Assembly (NCBI GenBank): GCA_947371645.1
Contig: CANBQJ010000146.1
Location: 1-9,208, forward strand
DNA: 9,208 nt
Direction of reading: 5' to 3'
Source of the DNA: Burkholderiales bacterium
GTDB lineage: Bacteria > Pseudomonadota > Gammaproteobacteria > Burkholderiales > Burkholderiaceae
Below the pieces are notes generated by a model. The model was given only the letters and a program-made list of their open reading frames with translations, made no database searches and was not told where the DNA came from. The position numbers and the translations under genes were made by a program. Of this stretch, positions 1-6,334 are shown one piece after another. How positions within the stretch are numbered: the stretch's first letter is position 1; the number at the start of each line of letters is the position of its first letter.

Positions 1-163
1 GGGCCTTGATGTGCAAAGAAAAGTGGGTGCCTTCGACCGCACCATCGCTGCCCGCGTGACCGGCGTGAGAGGCGCTGTCATCAGTCACCACGAGCGCTTC
101 GGGGCTCAAGGCCGCTTTCAACGCAGCTTCGATGTCGGCGGCGTGAACGGTGTCGTTGGACAT
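1..163 (-). CDS. bolA: BolA family protein, 3' end cut off by the window edge
   Basis: The visible 54 codons start MSNDTVHAADIEAALKAALS and contain the stretch VVTDDSASHAGHAG followed by EGTHFSLHI. This matches the BolA fold signature, an acidic/serine patch, then HAGH, then a THF-type strand. BolA proteins pair with monothiol glutaredoxins, bind iron-sulfur clusters and affect envelope and stress gene expression; the role here is inferred from the family. The start is the ATG at 163-161, preceded by AGAGGT about 8 bases upstream. The gene lies 48 bases downstream of yciB on the same strand and is probably the fourth gene of the selO-msrB-yciB-bolA unit. The C-terminal half, including any helix-turn-helix-like segment, lies outside the window. 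Confidence 0.85.
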   Translation of the reverse strand, partial: MSNDTVHAADIEAALKAALSPEALVVTDDSASHAGHAGSDGAVEGTHFSLHIKA

Positions 164-185
164 GTCTGTGACCTCTTCATGAAAC

Positions 186-209
186 GGGGCTTGGTGTAAG
201 CCCCAAGCC
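186..209 (-). other. Intercistronic hairpin pair between yciB and bolA (two alternative folds)
   Basis: Two perfect 7-bp stems share bases here. One pairs 186-192 (GGGGCTT) with 198-204 (AAGCCCC) around a 5-base loop. The other pairs 188-194 (GGCTTGG) with 203-209 (CCAAGCC) around an 8-base loop. They cannot form at the same time. No U-tract follows on the minus strand, so this is not a classical intrinsic terminator. It sits between the yciB stop and the bolA ribosome-binding site and could influence mRNA processing or bolA translation. That role is inference. Confidence 0.4.
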
Positions 210-211
210 AC

Positions 212-832
212 TCACGTGGCGGGTTTGATGTGCTTGCCAAGGTACAAACCCTGAGCAAGCGTGAACGCCAGCGTCAGCCCCAGGCTGCCCCACATCTTGA
301 AGCTCACCCAGGTGTCCGTGCTGAAGTGGTAGGCCACCCAGAGGTTGAGCACGCCCATGCCGACGAAAAACAGCACCCAGGCCCAACCCAGCTGGCGCCA
401 GATGGCGTCGGGCGCTTCGACCTCGCCGCCCATCATCTGCGCCAGCATCTTCTTGCCCAGGATGACCTCGGTGACCAGGAAGCCACCCGCCATCAGCCAG
501 TAGATGACGGAGGGCTTCCACTTGATGAAGGTCTCATCGTGGAACCACAAGGTGAGCCCCCCGAGGAAGACCACGATGAACAGGCCGGCCCACAGCATCT
601 TGTCGATGGTCTTGCCCATGCCCTTGAGGATGACGATCTGCAGCAGCGTGCCGAAGATCACCACCACCGTGGCCAGCAGCACCGCCGCCTCGGTCACCCC
701 CACCACACCGCCAGACACCAGGAAGCCCAGGTGCTGCGTCATCCACTGCGCCACTTCGGCCTTGTGCCCATCGCCCCACTTGTAGCTGGCGAAGAACAGG
801 AATATGGGCAGGAGGTCGAGGAGGATCTTCAT
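212..832 (-). CDS. yciB: Inner-membrane septation protein A (YciB/IspZ family)
   Basis: A 206-residue, strongly hydrophobic protein starting MKILLDLLPIFLFFASYKW. It has about five membrane helices, roughly at residues 3-17, 42-70, 80-97, 109-126 and 148-168, with a further hydrophobic stretch near 183-198. The family hallmark FIKWKPSVIYW is at 102-112. Family members are inner-membrane proteins linked to cell-envelope integrity and septation; the molecular activity is not settled. At 206 residues it is longer than the roughly 180-residue enterobacterial form, mainly in the segment after the first helix. The ATG at 832 matches the conserved N-terminus but has no clear Shine-Dalgarno. An in-frame GTG at 853 does, with AGGGGG about 5 bases upstream, and would add seven residues (MPPSAPA). 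The gene lies 39 bases after msrB and 48 bases before bolA on the same strand. Confidence 0.93.
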   Translation of the reverse strand: MKILLDLLPIFLFFASYKWGDGHKAEVAQWMTQHLGFLVSGGVVGVTEAAVLLATVVVIFGTLLQIVILKGMGKTIDKMLWAGLFIVVFLGGLTLWFHDETFIKWKPSVIYWLMAGGFLVTEVILGKKMLAQMMGGEVEAPDAIWRQLGWAWVLFFVGMGVLNLWVAYHFSTDTWVSFKMWGSLGLTLAFTLAQGLYLGKHIKPAT

Positions 833-871
833 GGCTGGGGCACTTGGGGGCACCGCCGCCCCCTGCTGCGC

Positions 872-1276
872 TCACGTTGAACGCGGCGTGAAGTCTAGCG
901 CGGCCGAATTGATGCAGAAGCGCTCACCCGTGGGCGCCGGGCCGTCGTCGAACACATGCCCCAGGTGGGCGCCGCAGTTCTGGCAGCGCACCTCCACACG
1001 CACCATGCCGTGGCTGGCGTCGGTGACGCGCTCCACCAGGGCCTGCTCGGTGGGCGCCCAGTAGCTGGGCCAGCCGCAGCCGGCGTCGAACTTGGTCTGC
1101 GCGTCAAACAACGTCACCCCGCAGCAGATGCAGCGGTACTGCCCGTCCTGGAAGTGGTCCCAGAAGCGGCCGGTGAAGGCCTGTTCGGTGGCCGCCTTGC
1201 GCGTGACCTGGTAGTCCATTGGGTCGAGTTGCGTGCGCCATTCGGCGTCGGTCTTCTTGACTTTGTAATCGCTCAT
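872..1276 (-). CDS. msrB: Peptide-methionine (R)-S-oxide reductase MsrB
   Basis: A 134-residue cytosolic enzyme that reduces the R-epimer of methionine sulfoxide in oxidised proteins, normally recycled by thioredoxin. Two zinc-binding CxxC pairs are visible: C49/C52 in YRCICCG and C98/C101 in RCQNCG. The catalytic cysteine is C121 in [12 protein letters not shown]67 in AGCGWPSYW is at the position of the usual resolving cysteine. [10 protein letters not shown] at 104-113 is a further family motif. The length matches a single-domain MsrB with no MsrA fusion and no signal peptide. The ATG (1276-1274) overlaps the selO stop in the sequence ATGA, so it is probably translated by coupling to selO. 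Its neighbours SelO (redox AMPylase) and BolA suggest a shared oxidative-stress theme. No odd or missing residues were seen. Confidence 0.97.
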   Translation of the reverse strand: MSDYKVKKTDAEWRTQLDPMDYQVTRKAATEQAFTGRFWDHFQDGQYRCICCGVTLFDAQTKFDAGCGWPSYWAPTEQALVERVTDASHGMVRVEVRCQNCGAHLGHVFDDGPAPTGERFCINSAALDFTPRST

Positions 1277-2892
1277 GATGAACAGGAGACCTCGATGGAT
1301 GTGGCCCAGGCGGGCGGGAAGTCGGCGTCGGCTTCGCAGCCGGCTTGCTCGTCAAAAGGCCGTTGCAGCAAGCGGTGAAGGCGCTGCACCTCGCTGTAGT
1401 CGCCCTTGCGGGCCAGCTGGATGGCGGCCTCGGCCATGTGGTTGCGCAACACGTAGATGGGGTTGGCGCGGCGCATGCGCTGGGCGCGCTCGGCGTCCAC
1501 GCTGCCTTCGGCCAGCAGCCGTTCACTGTAGCGCCGGGCCCAGGCGTCGAAGGCTTCGCGGTCGATGAACATGTCGCGCACCGGTGCGTTGGCGGGTGCA
1601 TCGGGCGGCAGGTCGCTGCGGTAGTCACACAGGCGGCGGAAGGTGATGGTGAAGTCGGCTGCACCTTTGGCCATGGCCTGCAGCAGCGCCACAGCCAGCT
1701 CACCATCGTCGTCGCGCTGGGTGGCCAGGCCCAGCTTGTCGCGCCAGCGCTGGCGCATGGCTTGGGGGAAGCGCTGCTCGTAGGTCTGCAGGACGTCGAT
1801 GACGGGTTGCGGGTCGCCCTTGGCACCGTCTACCAGGGGCAGCAGCGCCTGGGCCAGGGCGCGGAGGTTCCAGAAACCGATCTGAGGCTGGTTGTTCCAG
1901 CTGTAGCGACCCCGGTCGTCGGAGTGGTTGCAGATGTGGTCGGGGTTGAAGCCATCCAGGAAGCCAAAAGGGCCGTAGTCGATGGTCAGGCCCAGGATGG
2001 ACATGTTGTCGGTGTTCATCACGCCGTGGCAAAAGCCCACGGCCTGCCAGGCGGCCATGAGCTCGGCGGTGCGTTGCACGGCATCGTCCAGCAGGGCCAG
2101 TGCGCGGTCGGGTGCGTCCAGCAGCTCGGGCCTGTGGTGGGCAATGACGTGGTCAACCAGGGCTTGCAGCACGGCCTTGGCGCCTGGCTCGTCGCTGTGC
2201 GCGAAATGTTCGAAATGCCCGAAACGCATGAAGCTGGGCGCCACCCGGCACACCACGGCAGCGGTCTCGATGCCTTCGCGGCGCACCGGCAGTGGTGAGG
2301 CCACCAGGGTCAGCGCCCGGGTCGTGGGGATGCCCAGGCCGTGCATGGCTTCGCTGCAAAGGTACTCGCGGATGGAGGACCGCAGCACCGCACGGCCATC
2401 GGCCCGACGTGAATAGGGCGTGGCGCCTGCGCCTTTGAGTTGGAGTTCCTGCACCCCACAGGCCGTTTGCAACTCGCCCAGGCTCAAGGCGCGGCCGTCG
2501 CCCAGCTGGCCGGCCCACACGCCGAACTGGTGGCCGCTGTAGACCGTGGCCATGGCCTGCATGCCGGGCCACAAGGCGTTGCCCGCCATGACCTGGAGGG
2601 CATTGGGCACGCCTGGGGCACTGCCGTCCGGCTGGGCCCAGTGCACGGGCCAGCCCAGTTCGGCCGCCAGCGCATCGTTGACAGCGGCCCAGCGCGGCGC
2701 CGGCACCGGATCGCCCTGCCAGGGCGTACCCAGCCCCAGGCCATGTTCGGCCTGCAAAGCCTCATGCAAGCCATGCCCTCGGTTCACCCAGAGGCTGGGC
2801 AGCCAAGGTGCCAGGGCGGCCAGGGATGCGGCGGAGTGATCGGCCGTGCGAGCGGTTTCGGAAACTTCAGACATGTGGCGAAGTGTAGACAT
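1273..2892 (-). CDS. selO: Protein adenylyltransferase SelO (YdiU/UPF0061 family)
   Basis: A 539-residue pseudokinase-fold enzyme that transfers AMP from ATP to Ser/Thr/Tyr of target proteins, with redox enzymes as reported targets in E. coli. Visible active-site elements are K153 in [15 protein letters not shown]171 and E176 in RSSIREYL, D295/N296 in [10 protein letters not shown], and D305 in [11 protein letters not shown]. The K-to-E spacing (23) and D-to-D spacing (10) agree with the characterised Pseudomonas enzyme. [12 protein letters not shown] (477-488) is another family block. The protein ends IEVSCSS, with Cys537 where animal SelO carries selenocysteine. The start is either M1 (2892) or M7 (2874). 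M1 was chosen because a purine-rich AGGGACAGGGGG tract precedes it, whereas M7 has no visible Shine-Dalgarno. The gene overlaps msrB by 4 bases and is the first gene of the minus-strand unit. It is divergent from uppP. Confidence 0.96.
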   Translation of the reverse strand: MSTLRHMSEVSETARTADHSAASLAALAPWLPSLWVNRGHGLHEALQAEHGLGLGTPWQGDPVPAPRWAAVNDALAAELGWPVHWAQPDGSAPGVPNALQVMAGNALWPGMQAMATVYSGHQFGVWAGQLGDGRALSLGELQTACGVQELQLKGAGATPYSRRADGRAVLRSSIREYLCSEAMHGLGIPTTRALTLVASPLPVRREGIETAAVVCRVAPSFMRFGHFEHFAHSDEPGAKAVLQALVDHVIAHHRPELLDAPDRALALLDDAVQRTAELMAAWQAVGFCHGVMNTDNMSILGLTIDYGPFGFLDGFNPDHICNHSDDRGRYSWNNQPQIGFWNLRALAQALLPLVDGAKGDPQPVIDVLQTYEQRFPQAMRQRWRDKLGLATQRDDDGELAVALLQAMAKGAADFTITFRRLCDYRSDLPPDAPANAPVRDMFIDREAFDAWARRYSERLLAEGSVDAERAQRMRRANPIYVLRNHMAEAAIQLARKGDYSEVQRLHRLLQRPFDEQAGCEADADFPPAWATSIEVSCSS

Positions 2893-2897
2893 GACCC

Positions 2898-2915
2898 CCT
2901 GTCCCTGGGGACAGG
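2898..2915. promoter_or_regulatory. Perfect inverted repeat in the selO/uppP divergent region
   Basis: CCTGTCCC-TG-GGGACAGG is a perfect 8-bp dyad with a 2-base centre. It lies 5 bases upstream of the selO ATG, overlapping its ribosome-binding tract, and 68 bases upstream of uppP. With so small a centre it suits a protein-binding site better than an RNA hairpin. It contains CTGT-N8-ACAG, the minimal LexA-box spacing, but the centre is GC-rich, unlike good LexA sites, so the regulator is unknown. A repressor here would act mainly on selO. Confidence 0.4.
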
Positions 2916-2942
2916 TCGGGCAATCGCGTCATGGGACTGACC

Positions 2943-2948
2943 TAAGAT
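2943..2948 (+). promoter_or_regulatory. Possible -10 element for uppP
   Basis: TAAGAT matches the sigma-70 -10 consensus at 4 of 6 positions and would place a transcription start near 2955, about 28 bases before the uppP ATG. No good -35 hexamer is found 16-18 bases upstream (GCAATC at 17), so the call is weak. Confidence 0.25.
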
Positions 2949-2982
2949 CCGCACCTTGTGCATTTTGGTGGGTGGTCGGAAC

Positions 2983-3825
2983 ATGGAACTGGTGCTGTTC
3001 ATCAAGTCGGCGCTCATGGGCGTCGTCGAGGGCTTGACCGAGTTCCTGCCCATCTCCAGCACAGGACACCTGATCCTGGCCGACGCCTTGCTGGACTTCG
3101 CACGCACGACAGGTGCCGACAAGGCCAAGGTCTTCGAGATCGCCATCCAGACGGGCGCCATCTTCGCCGTCATGCTGGTCTACGCGCAGCGCATCCGGGA
3201 GACGGTCAGCGGCCTGGCCTCAGACCCCAAGGCACAGCGATTCGCCATCAACGTGATGGCCGGCTTCCTGCCCGCCGTGGTCATGGGCCTGGCCGTGGGC
3301 AAGGCCATCAAGGCGCACCTGTTCACCCCCACTGTGGTGGCCACCACCTTCATCGCTGGCGGCTTCATCATCCTGCTGGCCGAGAACCTGGCCAAACGCA
3401 AACCCACGCCCCGCGTTGCCACGGTCGACGACATGAGCCTGGCCGACGCCATCAAGGTGGGCTTCATCCAGTGCCTGGCCCTGGTGCCGGGCACCAGCCG
3501 ATCGGGCTCGACCATCATCGGCGGCATGCTGCTGGGCATCTCGCGCAAGGCCGCCACCGATTTCAGCTTCTTCCTGGGCATCCCCACCCTGATTGGCGCC
3601 GGCGTCTACAGCCTCTACAAAGAGCGTGCCCTGCTGTCGGTGCAAGACATCCCGCTGTTCAGCGTCGGCCTGGTTTTCGCGTTCATCTCGGCCTGGGCCT
3701 GCGTGCGCTGGCTGATCCGCTATGTCTCCAGCCATGACTTCAAGCCCTTCGCCTGGTACCGCATCGCCTTCGGGGTCCTGATCCTGGTGTCGGCGCATTT
3801 TGGCTGGGTGACCTGGGCCGACTGA
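2983..3825 (+). CDS. uppP: Undecaprenyl-diphosphate phosphatase UppP (BacA)
   Basis: A 280-residue integral membrane enzyme that dephosphorylates undecaprenyl diphosphate so that the lipid carrier can be reused in peptidoglycan and other envelope polymer synthesis. It also underlies basal bacitracin resistance. The N-terminal motif [14 protein letters not shown] (residues 16-29) supplies E16, E20 and H29. The second motif, [13 protein letters not shown] (169-181), supplies R173. These correspond closely to E17, E21, H30 and R174 of E. coli. Several hydrophobic helices fill the rest, and the length is normal. The ATG at 2983 gives the conserved [17 protein letters not shown] start; the in-frame TTG at 2956 would only add nine unconserved residues. 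The gene is divergent from selO, and the DUF455 gene follows 43 bases downstream on the same strand. Confidence 0.97.
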   Translation: MELVLFIKSALMGVVEGLTEFLPISSTGHLILADALLDFARTTGADKAKVFEIAIQTGAIFAVMLVYAQRIRETVSGLASDPKAQRFAINVMAGFLPAVVMGLAVGKAIKAHLFTPTVVATTFIAGGFIILLAENLAKRKPTPRVATVDDMSLADAIKVGFIQCLALVPGTSRSGSTIIGGMLLGISRKAATDFSFFLGIPTLIGAGVYSLYKERALLSVQDIPLFSVGLVFAFISAWACVRWLIRYVSSHDFKPFAWYRIAFGVLILVSAHFGWVTWAD

Positions 3826-3856
3826 AGCCTCTGGCCGACGCCAGTGCCATGCGGGG

Positions 3857-3862
3857 CACAAT
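3857..3862 (+). promoter_or_regulatory. Possible -10 element placing transcription start at the DUF455 ATG
   Basis: CACAAT matches TATAAT at 4 of 6 positions and would put +1 at about 3869, the A of the start codon, giving a leaderless transcript. There is no convincing Shine-Dalgarno in front of this ATG, which is consistent with that, but no good -35 is visible. A small stem (3831-3835 with 3840-3844, 4-base loop) lies just upstream, after the uppP stop. Confidence 0.2.
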
Positions 3863-3868
3863 CCCGGC

Positions 3869-4708
3869 ATGCAAGCGAGTGACTCCCCCCGACTGGCCGC
3901 GCTGGCGGTGCTCCGCGAAAGCGACCCCGCACGCAAGGTCTTGGCCGCCCTGAGCCTGTGGTCGGCATGCGCCTCTTTGGCGTCCACCCAGGCCGTCGAG
4001 CCCCCAGCCTGGGCACGCGATGACCTGAGCGAGGCTGTGGCTTCAGGCGCCGCGCTGCCAGGCCGGCCCGAGCGCCCTGCCCTGGTCTCGGCCACCGCCG
4101 TGCCCTCTCGCTCACCGTTCACCACCGACGGTCGCGCGGCCTTGCTGCACGCCATCTGCCACATCGAGTTCAACGCCATCAACCTGGCTTGCGACGCCGT
4201 GTGGCGCTTTGCCGGCATGCCGCTGGCGTACTACACCGACTGGCTGCGGGTGGCCGCTGAGGAAGCCAGCCACTTCAAGTTGCTGCGTGAGCACCTGCAG
4301 GGCATGGGCCTCGACTATGGTGACTTCCCGGCCCACGACGGCCTGTGGAACATGTGTGCCAAGACGGCGCACGACATCGTGGCCCGCATGGCCCTGGTGC
4401 CCCGCACGCTGGAAGCACGCGGCCTGGACGCCACGCCGCTGATTCAGGACAAGCTGCGCCGCGCGGGCGACCTCCGCGCCGTCGAGATCCTCGACACCAT
4501 CCTGCACGATGAGGTGGGCCACGTGGCCATCGGCAACCGCTGGTATCACCACCTCTGTCGGCAGCAAGGCCTGGACGCGGTGGCGCTGTACCCGGAACTG
4601 GTGAAACGCTTTGAGGCACCCCGCATGCGCCCGCCCTTCAACGAGGCGGCACGGCGAGCTGCCGGCTTCACCGACGAAGAGATGGCCTACCTCGCCGGCG
4701 AGGGCTGA
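3869..4708 (+). CDS. DUF455 family protein, ferritin-like diiron fold, function unknown
   Basis: A 279-residue soluble protein of the DUF455 (ferritin-like) family. The metal-site pattern of ferritin-like four-helix bundles is visible in order: E100 in CHIEFNAINL, E132-x-x-H135 in AAEEASHFKLL, probably E182 in RTLEARGLD, and E215-x-x-H218 in LHDEVGHVAIGNRWY. This implies a carboxylate-bridged diiron centre, as in the tRNA hydroxylase MiaE and rubrerythrin-like proteins, but the substrate is unknown. Residues 1-90 form a less conserved, partly helical N-terminal part. No signal peptide is evident. The gene follows uppP by 43 bases and could be co-transcribed or have its own promoter. It converges on xerD with a 19-base gap. 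The ATG at 3869 is the only reasonable start before the conserved region. Family assignment is confident; any reaction would be a guess. Confidence 0.88.
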   Translation: MQASDSPRLAALAVLRESDPARKVLAALSLWSACASLASTQAVEPPAWARDDLSEAVASGAALPGRPERPALVSATAVPSRSPFTTDGRAALLHAICHIEFNAINLACDAVWRFAGMPLAYYTDWLRVAAEEASHFKLLREHLQGMGLDYGDFPAHDGLWNMCAKTAHDIVARMALVPRTLEARGLDATPLIQDKLRRAGDLRAVEILDTILHDEVGHVAIGNRWYHHLCRQQGLDAVALYPELVKRFEAPRMRPPFNEAARRAAGFTDEEMAYLAGEG

Positions 4709-4727
4709 ACCCGCAACACCGAGCGCT

Positions 4728-5645
4728 TCAAGCCCGCGGGTGATGCGCCCGGTGCAACTGGTTGAGCCGCTCCCGAGCCACATGCGTGTAGATCTGGGTG
4801 GTGGAAATGTCGCTGTGGCCCAGCAGCATCTGCACCACACGCAGGTCTGCACCATGGTTGAGCAGGTGCGTGGCGAAGGCATGCCGCAAGGTGTGCGGCG
4901 ACAGGTTCTGGGTGATGCCGGACTGGATGGCGTAGCGCTTGATCAGCTTCCAGAACATCTGCCGGCTCATCTGGTGGCCCAGGCGGGTCACGAACAGGTC
5001 TTCACTGGTCTTGTCGCCCAGGATGTCCTGACGGGCATGCTGAAGGTAACGCGCCAGCCACCGGCCCGCCTCCTCGCCAAAAGGCACGAGGCGCTCCTTG
5101 CTGCCTTTGCCCCAGACGTGAACCACCCCGTCGGTCATCGCCACCTGCACGCTGCGCAGCGACACCAGCTCGCTCACGCGCAGGCCGCTGGCGTAGAGCA
5201 ACTCCAGCATGGCGCGGTCACGCAGGCCCTGGGCCTCGTCCACAACCGGCGCCCCCAACAGCGCCTCCACCTGCCGCTCGGTGACCGTGCCCGGCACCCG
5301 GGCCGGCCGCTTGGGCGGCATCAAGGTCAAGGTGGGGTCGAGGGTGCACAGGTTTTCGCGGATCGCCCAACGGAAATAGCGACGCCACACGCTGAGGCGG
5401 CGGCTGGCCGTGGACGGCCGGGTCTGTGCGTGCAGGGCACTCACGTAGGCCAGCAGGTTCACTTCACCTGCCTGCAACAAGGTGTCCAGCGACTCGTGCG
5501 CTCGCAGCCAGTTCAGGAGGCCATGGAGGTCTCGCCGGTAAGCCGACAGGGTGTGCTTGCTCAGGCCGTCTTCCAGCCACAGTGCGTCGATGAACCGATC
5601 GATGCTGGGGTCCATGCCGGCCTCGATGCCGATGGCTGAGCCCAT
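4728..5645 (-). CDS. xerD: Site-specific tyrosine recombinase XerD
   Basis: A 305-residue tyrosine recombinase. With XerC it resolves chromosome dimers at dif before division, under FtsK control. The N-terminal SAM-like core-binding domain is at about 12-97 (SIDRFIDALWLEDGLSKHTLSAY). The catalytic domain carries R156 (ASGLRVSEL), K180 (VWGKGSKERLVP), H251 and R254 (SPHTLRHAFATHLL), H277 (LLGHSDISTTQ) and nucleophile Y286 (IYTHV). The R-to-K spacing of 24 and H-to-Y spacing of 9 match E. coli XerD. The length and DPSIDRFIDALWLE start favour XerD over XerC or a phage integrase. The ATG at 5645 lies 2 bases after the upstream stop, suggesting coupling. The alternative ATG at 5615 has a better Shine-Dalgarno (GAGG, 5-base spacer) and gives 295 residues, also typical of XerD. 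It is probably last in a three-gene operon. Confidence 0.94.
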   Translation of the reverse strand: MGSAIGIEAGMDPSIDRFIDALWLEDGLSKHTLSAYRRDLHGLLNWLRAHESLDTLLQAGEVNLLAYVSALHAQTRPSTASRRLSVWRRYFRWAIRENLCTLDPTLTLMPPKRPARVPGTVTERQVEALLGAPVVDEAQGLRDRAMLELLYASGLRVSELVSLRSVQVAMTDGVVHVWGKGSKERLVPFGEEAGRWLARYLQHARQDILGDKTSEDLFVTRLGHQMSRQMFWKLIKRYAIQSGITQNLSPHTLRHAFATHLLNHGADLRVVQMLLGHSDISTTQIYTHVARERLNQLHRAHHPRA

Positions 5646-5647
5646 GC

Positions 5648-6250
5648 TCAGGCACCGCTTCCCAGCAGGCCAGCCTTCAGGCGGCGGTCTACAGGGTGGT
5701 CACCCACAAAGATGCGCAACACGGCGCCGTAGAGGTCTTCGCCGGCCACAGCCGGGCCCACCGCCTTGCCGTTGCGGCTCAGCTGGGTGCCGCGCCCTGG
5801 CAACCAGTCCAGGTCCACGGCATCGCCTTCCTTGAGCTTGCCCAGGCTGTCGATCTGAGCCCCCAGGGTCTGCATGCGCGGCGCAATTTGTTGCTGCAGG
5901 GCGGGCGGTTCGTGGTCTGCGATGCGCCCCACCAGTGACTTGGTCAACTCGTGCGCCGATGCACCCACCATGATGCGCAGGCGCAAACGCTTGGGGCCAG
6001 CCTGGGCGACCAGTTGCGCCCCATCCTTGCTGGGCACGCCGACGTACAGCCCGGCCACAAAGGCCTTGAGCCAGGCCACGCCCCGCAGGCCCAGGCCATT
6101 GAGCACCAAGGGCTTGCCCTCCAGCGTGGCGCGGTCGTCAAAGGTCTGGCCCTCCAGCGTGGCCGCCTGCGCGGCCCCGGCCATCAAGGCAAGACTCAAG
6201 CCCGCGGCCATCCACCGAGACCCTGATCGCGAAAACAATTTCTGGCGCAT
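5648..6250 (-). CDS. Exported chalcone isomerase-like family protein
   Basis: A 200-residue protein with a signal peptide, MRQKLFSRSGSRWMAAGLSL continuing to about residue 29, with likely cleavage after AQA. The mature part shows the chalcone-isomerase-like fold markers: VLNGLGLRGVAWLKAFVAGLYV (49-70), LRLRIMV (89-95), ELTKSLVGRI (101-110) and a C-terminal DLYGAVLRIFVGDHPVDRRLKAGLLG (172-197). Bacterial members are periplasmic and have no proven flavonoid chemistry; relatives with this fold bind fatty acids, so a ligand-binding role is possible. The ATG at 6250 was chosen over the longer frame because it has GGAAGG 5 bases upstream and starts the signal peptide directly. It ends 2 bases before the xerD start and lies 84 bases after the upstream gene, across a strong hairpin. 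ATLEG occurs twice in the mature N-terminus. Confidence 0.85.
   Translation of the reverse strand: MRQKLFSRSGSRWMAAGLSLALMAGAAQAATLEGQTFDDRATLEGKPLVLNGLGLRGVAWLKAFVAGLYVGVPSKDGAQLVAQAGPKRLRLRIMVGASAHELTKSLVGRIADHEPPALQQQIAPRMQTLGAQIDSLGKLKEGDAVDLDWLPGRGTQLSRNGKAVGPAVAGEDLYGAVLRIFVGDHPVDRRLKAGLLGSGA
6116..6163. repeat. Two copies of a 15-base direct repeat, in frame, inside the chalcone isomerase-like gene
   Basis: GCCCTCCAGCGTGGC occurs at 6116-6130 and again at 6149-6163. The copies are 33 bases (11 codons) apart, so they encode the repeated residues ATLEG at positions 30-34 and 41-45, immediately after the predicted signal-peptide cleavage site. It could be a small tandem duplication whose spacer has since diverged, or chance reuse of codons. 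Confidence 0.6.
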
Positions 6251-6286
6251 GACACCTTCCGTTGACGAGTGCCTCTCTTCAACGTG

Positions 6287-6321
6287 GCAGGTGCCGGCGC
6301 GGATGACCCGACGGCACCTGC
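6287..6321 (-). other. Strong 10-bp hairpin between two operon genes
   Basis: Arms GCAGGTGCCG (6287-6296) and CGGCACCTGC (6312-6321) are perfectly complementary across a 15-base loop. A further 3 bp could pair beyond a single bulge (6284-6286 with 6323-6325). It starts 13 bases after the stop of the 6335-7078 gene and ends 36 bases before the next ATG. No U-tract follows on the minus strand, so an mRNA-stabilising or processing element, or a partial terminator, is more likely than a full intrinsic terminator. Confidence 0.5.
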
Positions 6322-6334
6322 GCACGGCCAGCAC

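Noticed and set aside
1345..2298. Long plus-strand reading frame (317 codons) opposite selO
   Set aside because: It is antisense to a gene with clear SelO motifs; long shadow frames are common in GC-rich DNA, and its product shows low-complexity Val/Gly/His composition with no family motif.
2898..2915. Definite LexA (SOS) box
   Set aside because: The CTGT-N8-ACAG spacing fits, but the GC-rich centre does not resemble good LexA sites; kept only as an unassigned dyad.
3220..4218. Minus-strand reading frame (332 codons) across uppP and the DUF455 gene
   Set aside because: It spans two well-supported genes on the opposite strand and encodes Arg/Ala/His-rich low-complexity sequence typical of shadows.
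4709..4741. Possible bidirectional terminator between the DUF455 gene and xerD
   Set aside because: ACCCGC and GCGGGT can pair, but across a 21-base loop, with no T-tract on either side and overlapping the xerD coding end.
4611..5639. Plus-strand reading frame (342 codons) opposite xerD
   Set aside because: Antisense to a complete XerD with all catalytic residues; the translated product has no recognisable domain.
4728..5645. Tyrosine recombinase as sign of an integrated element
   Set aside because: Its sequence is housekeeping XerD, and no attachment site, tRNA, phage gene or change in composition is seen around it.
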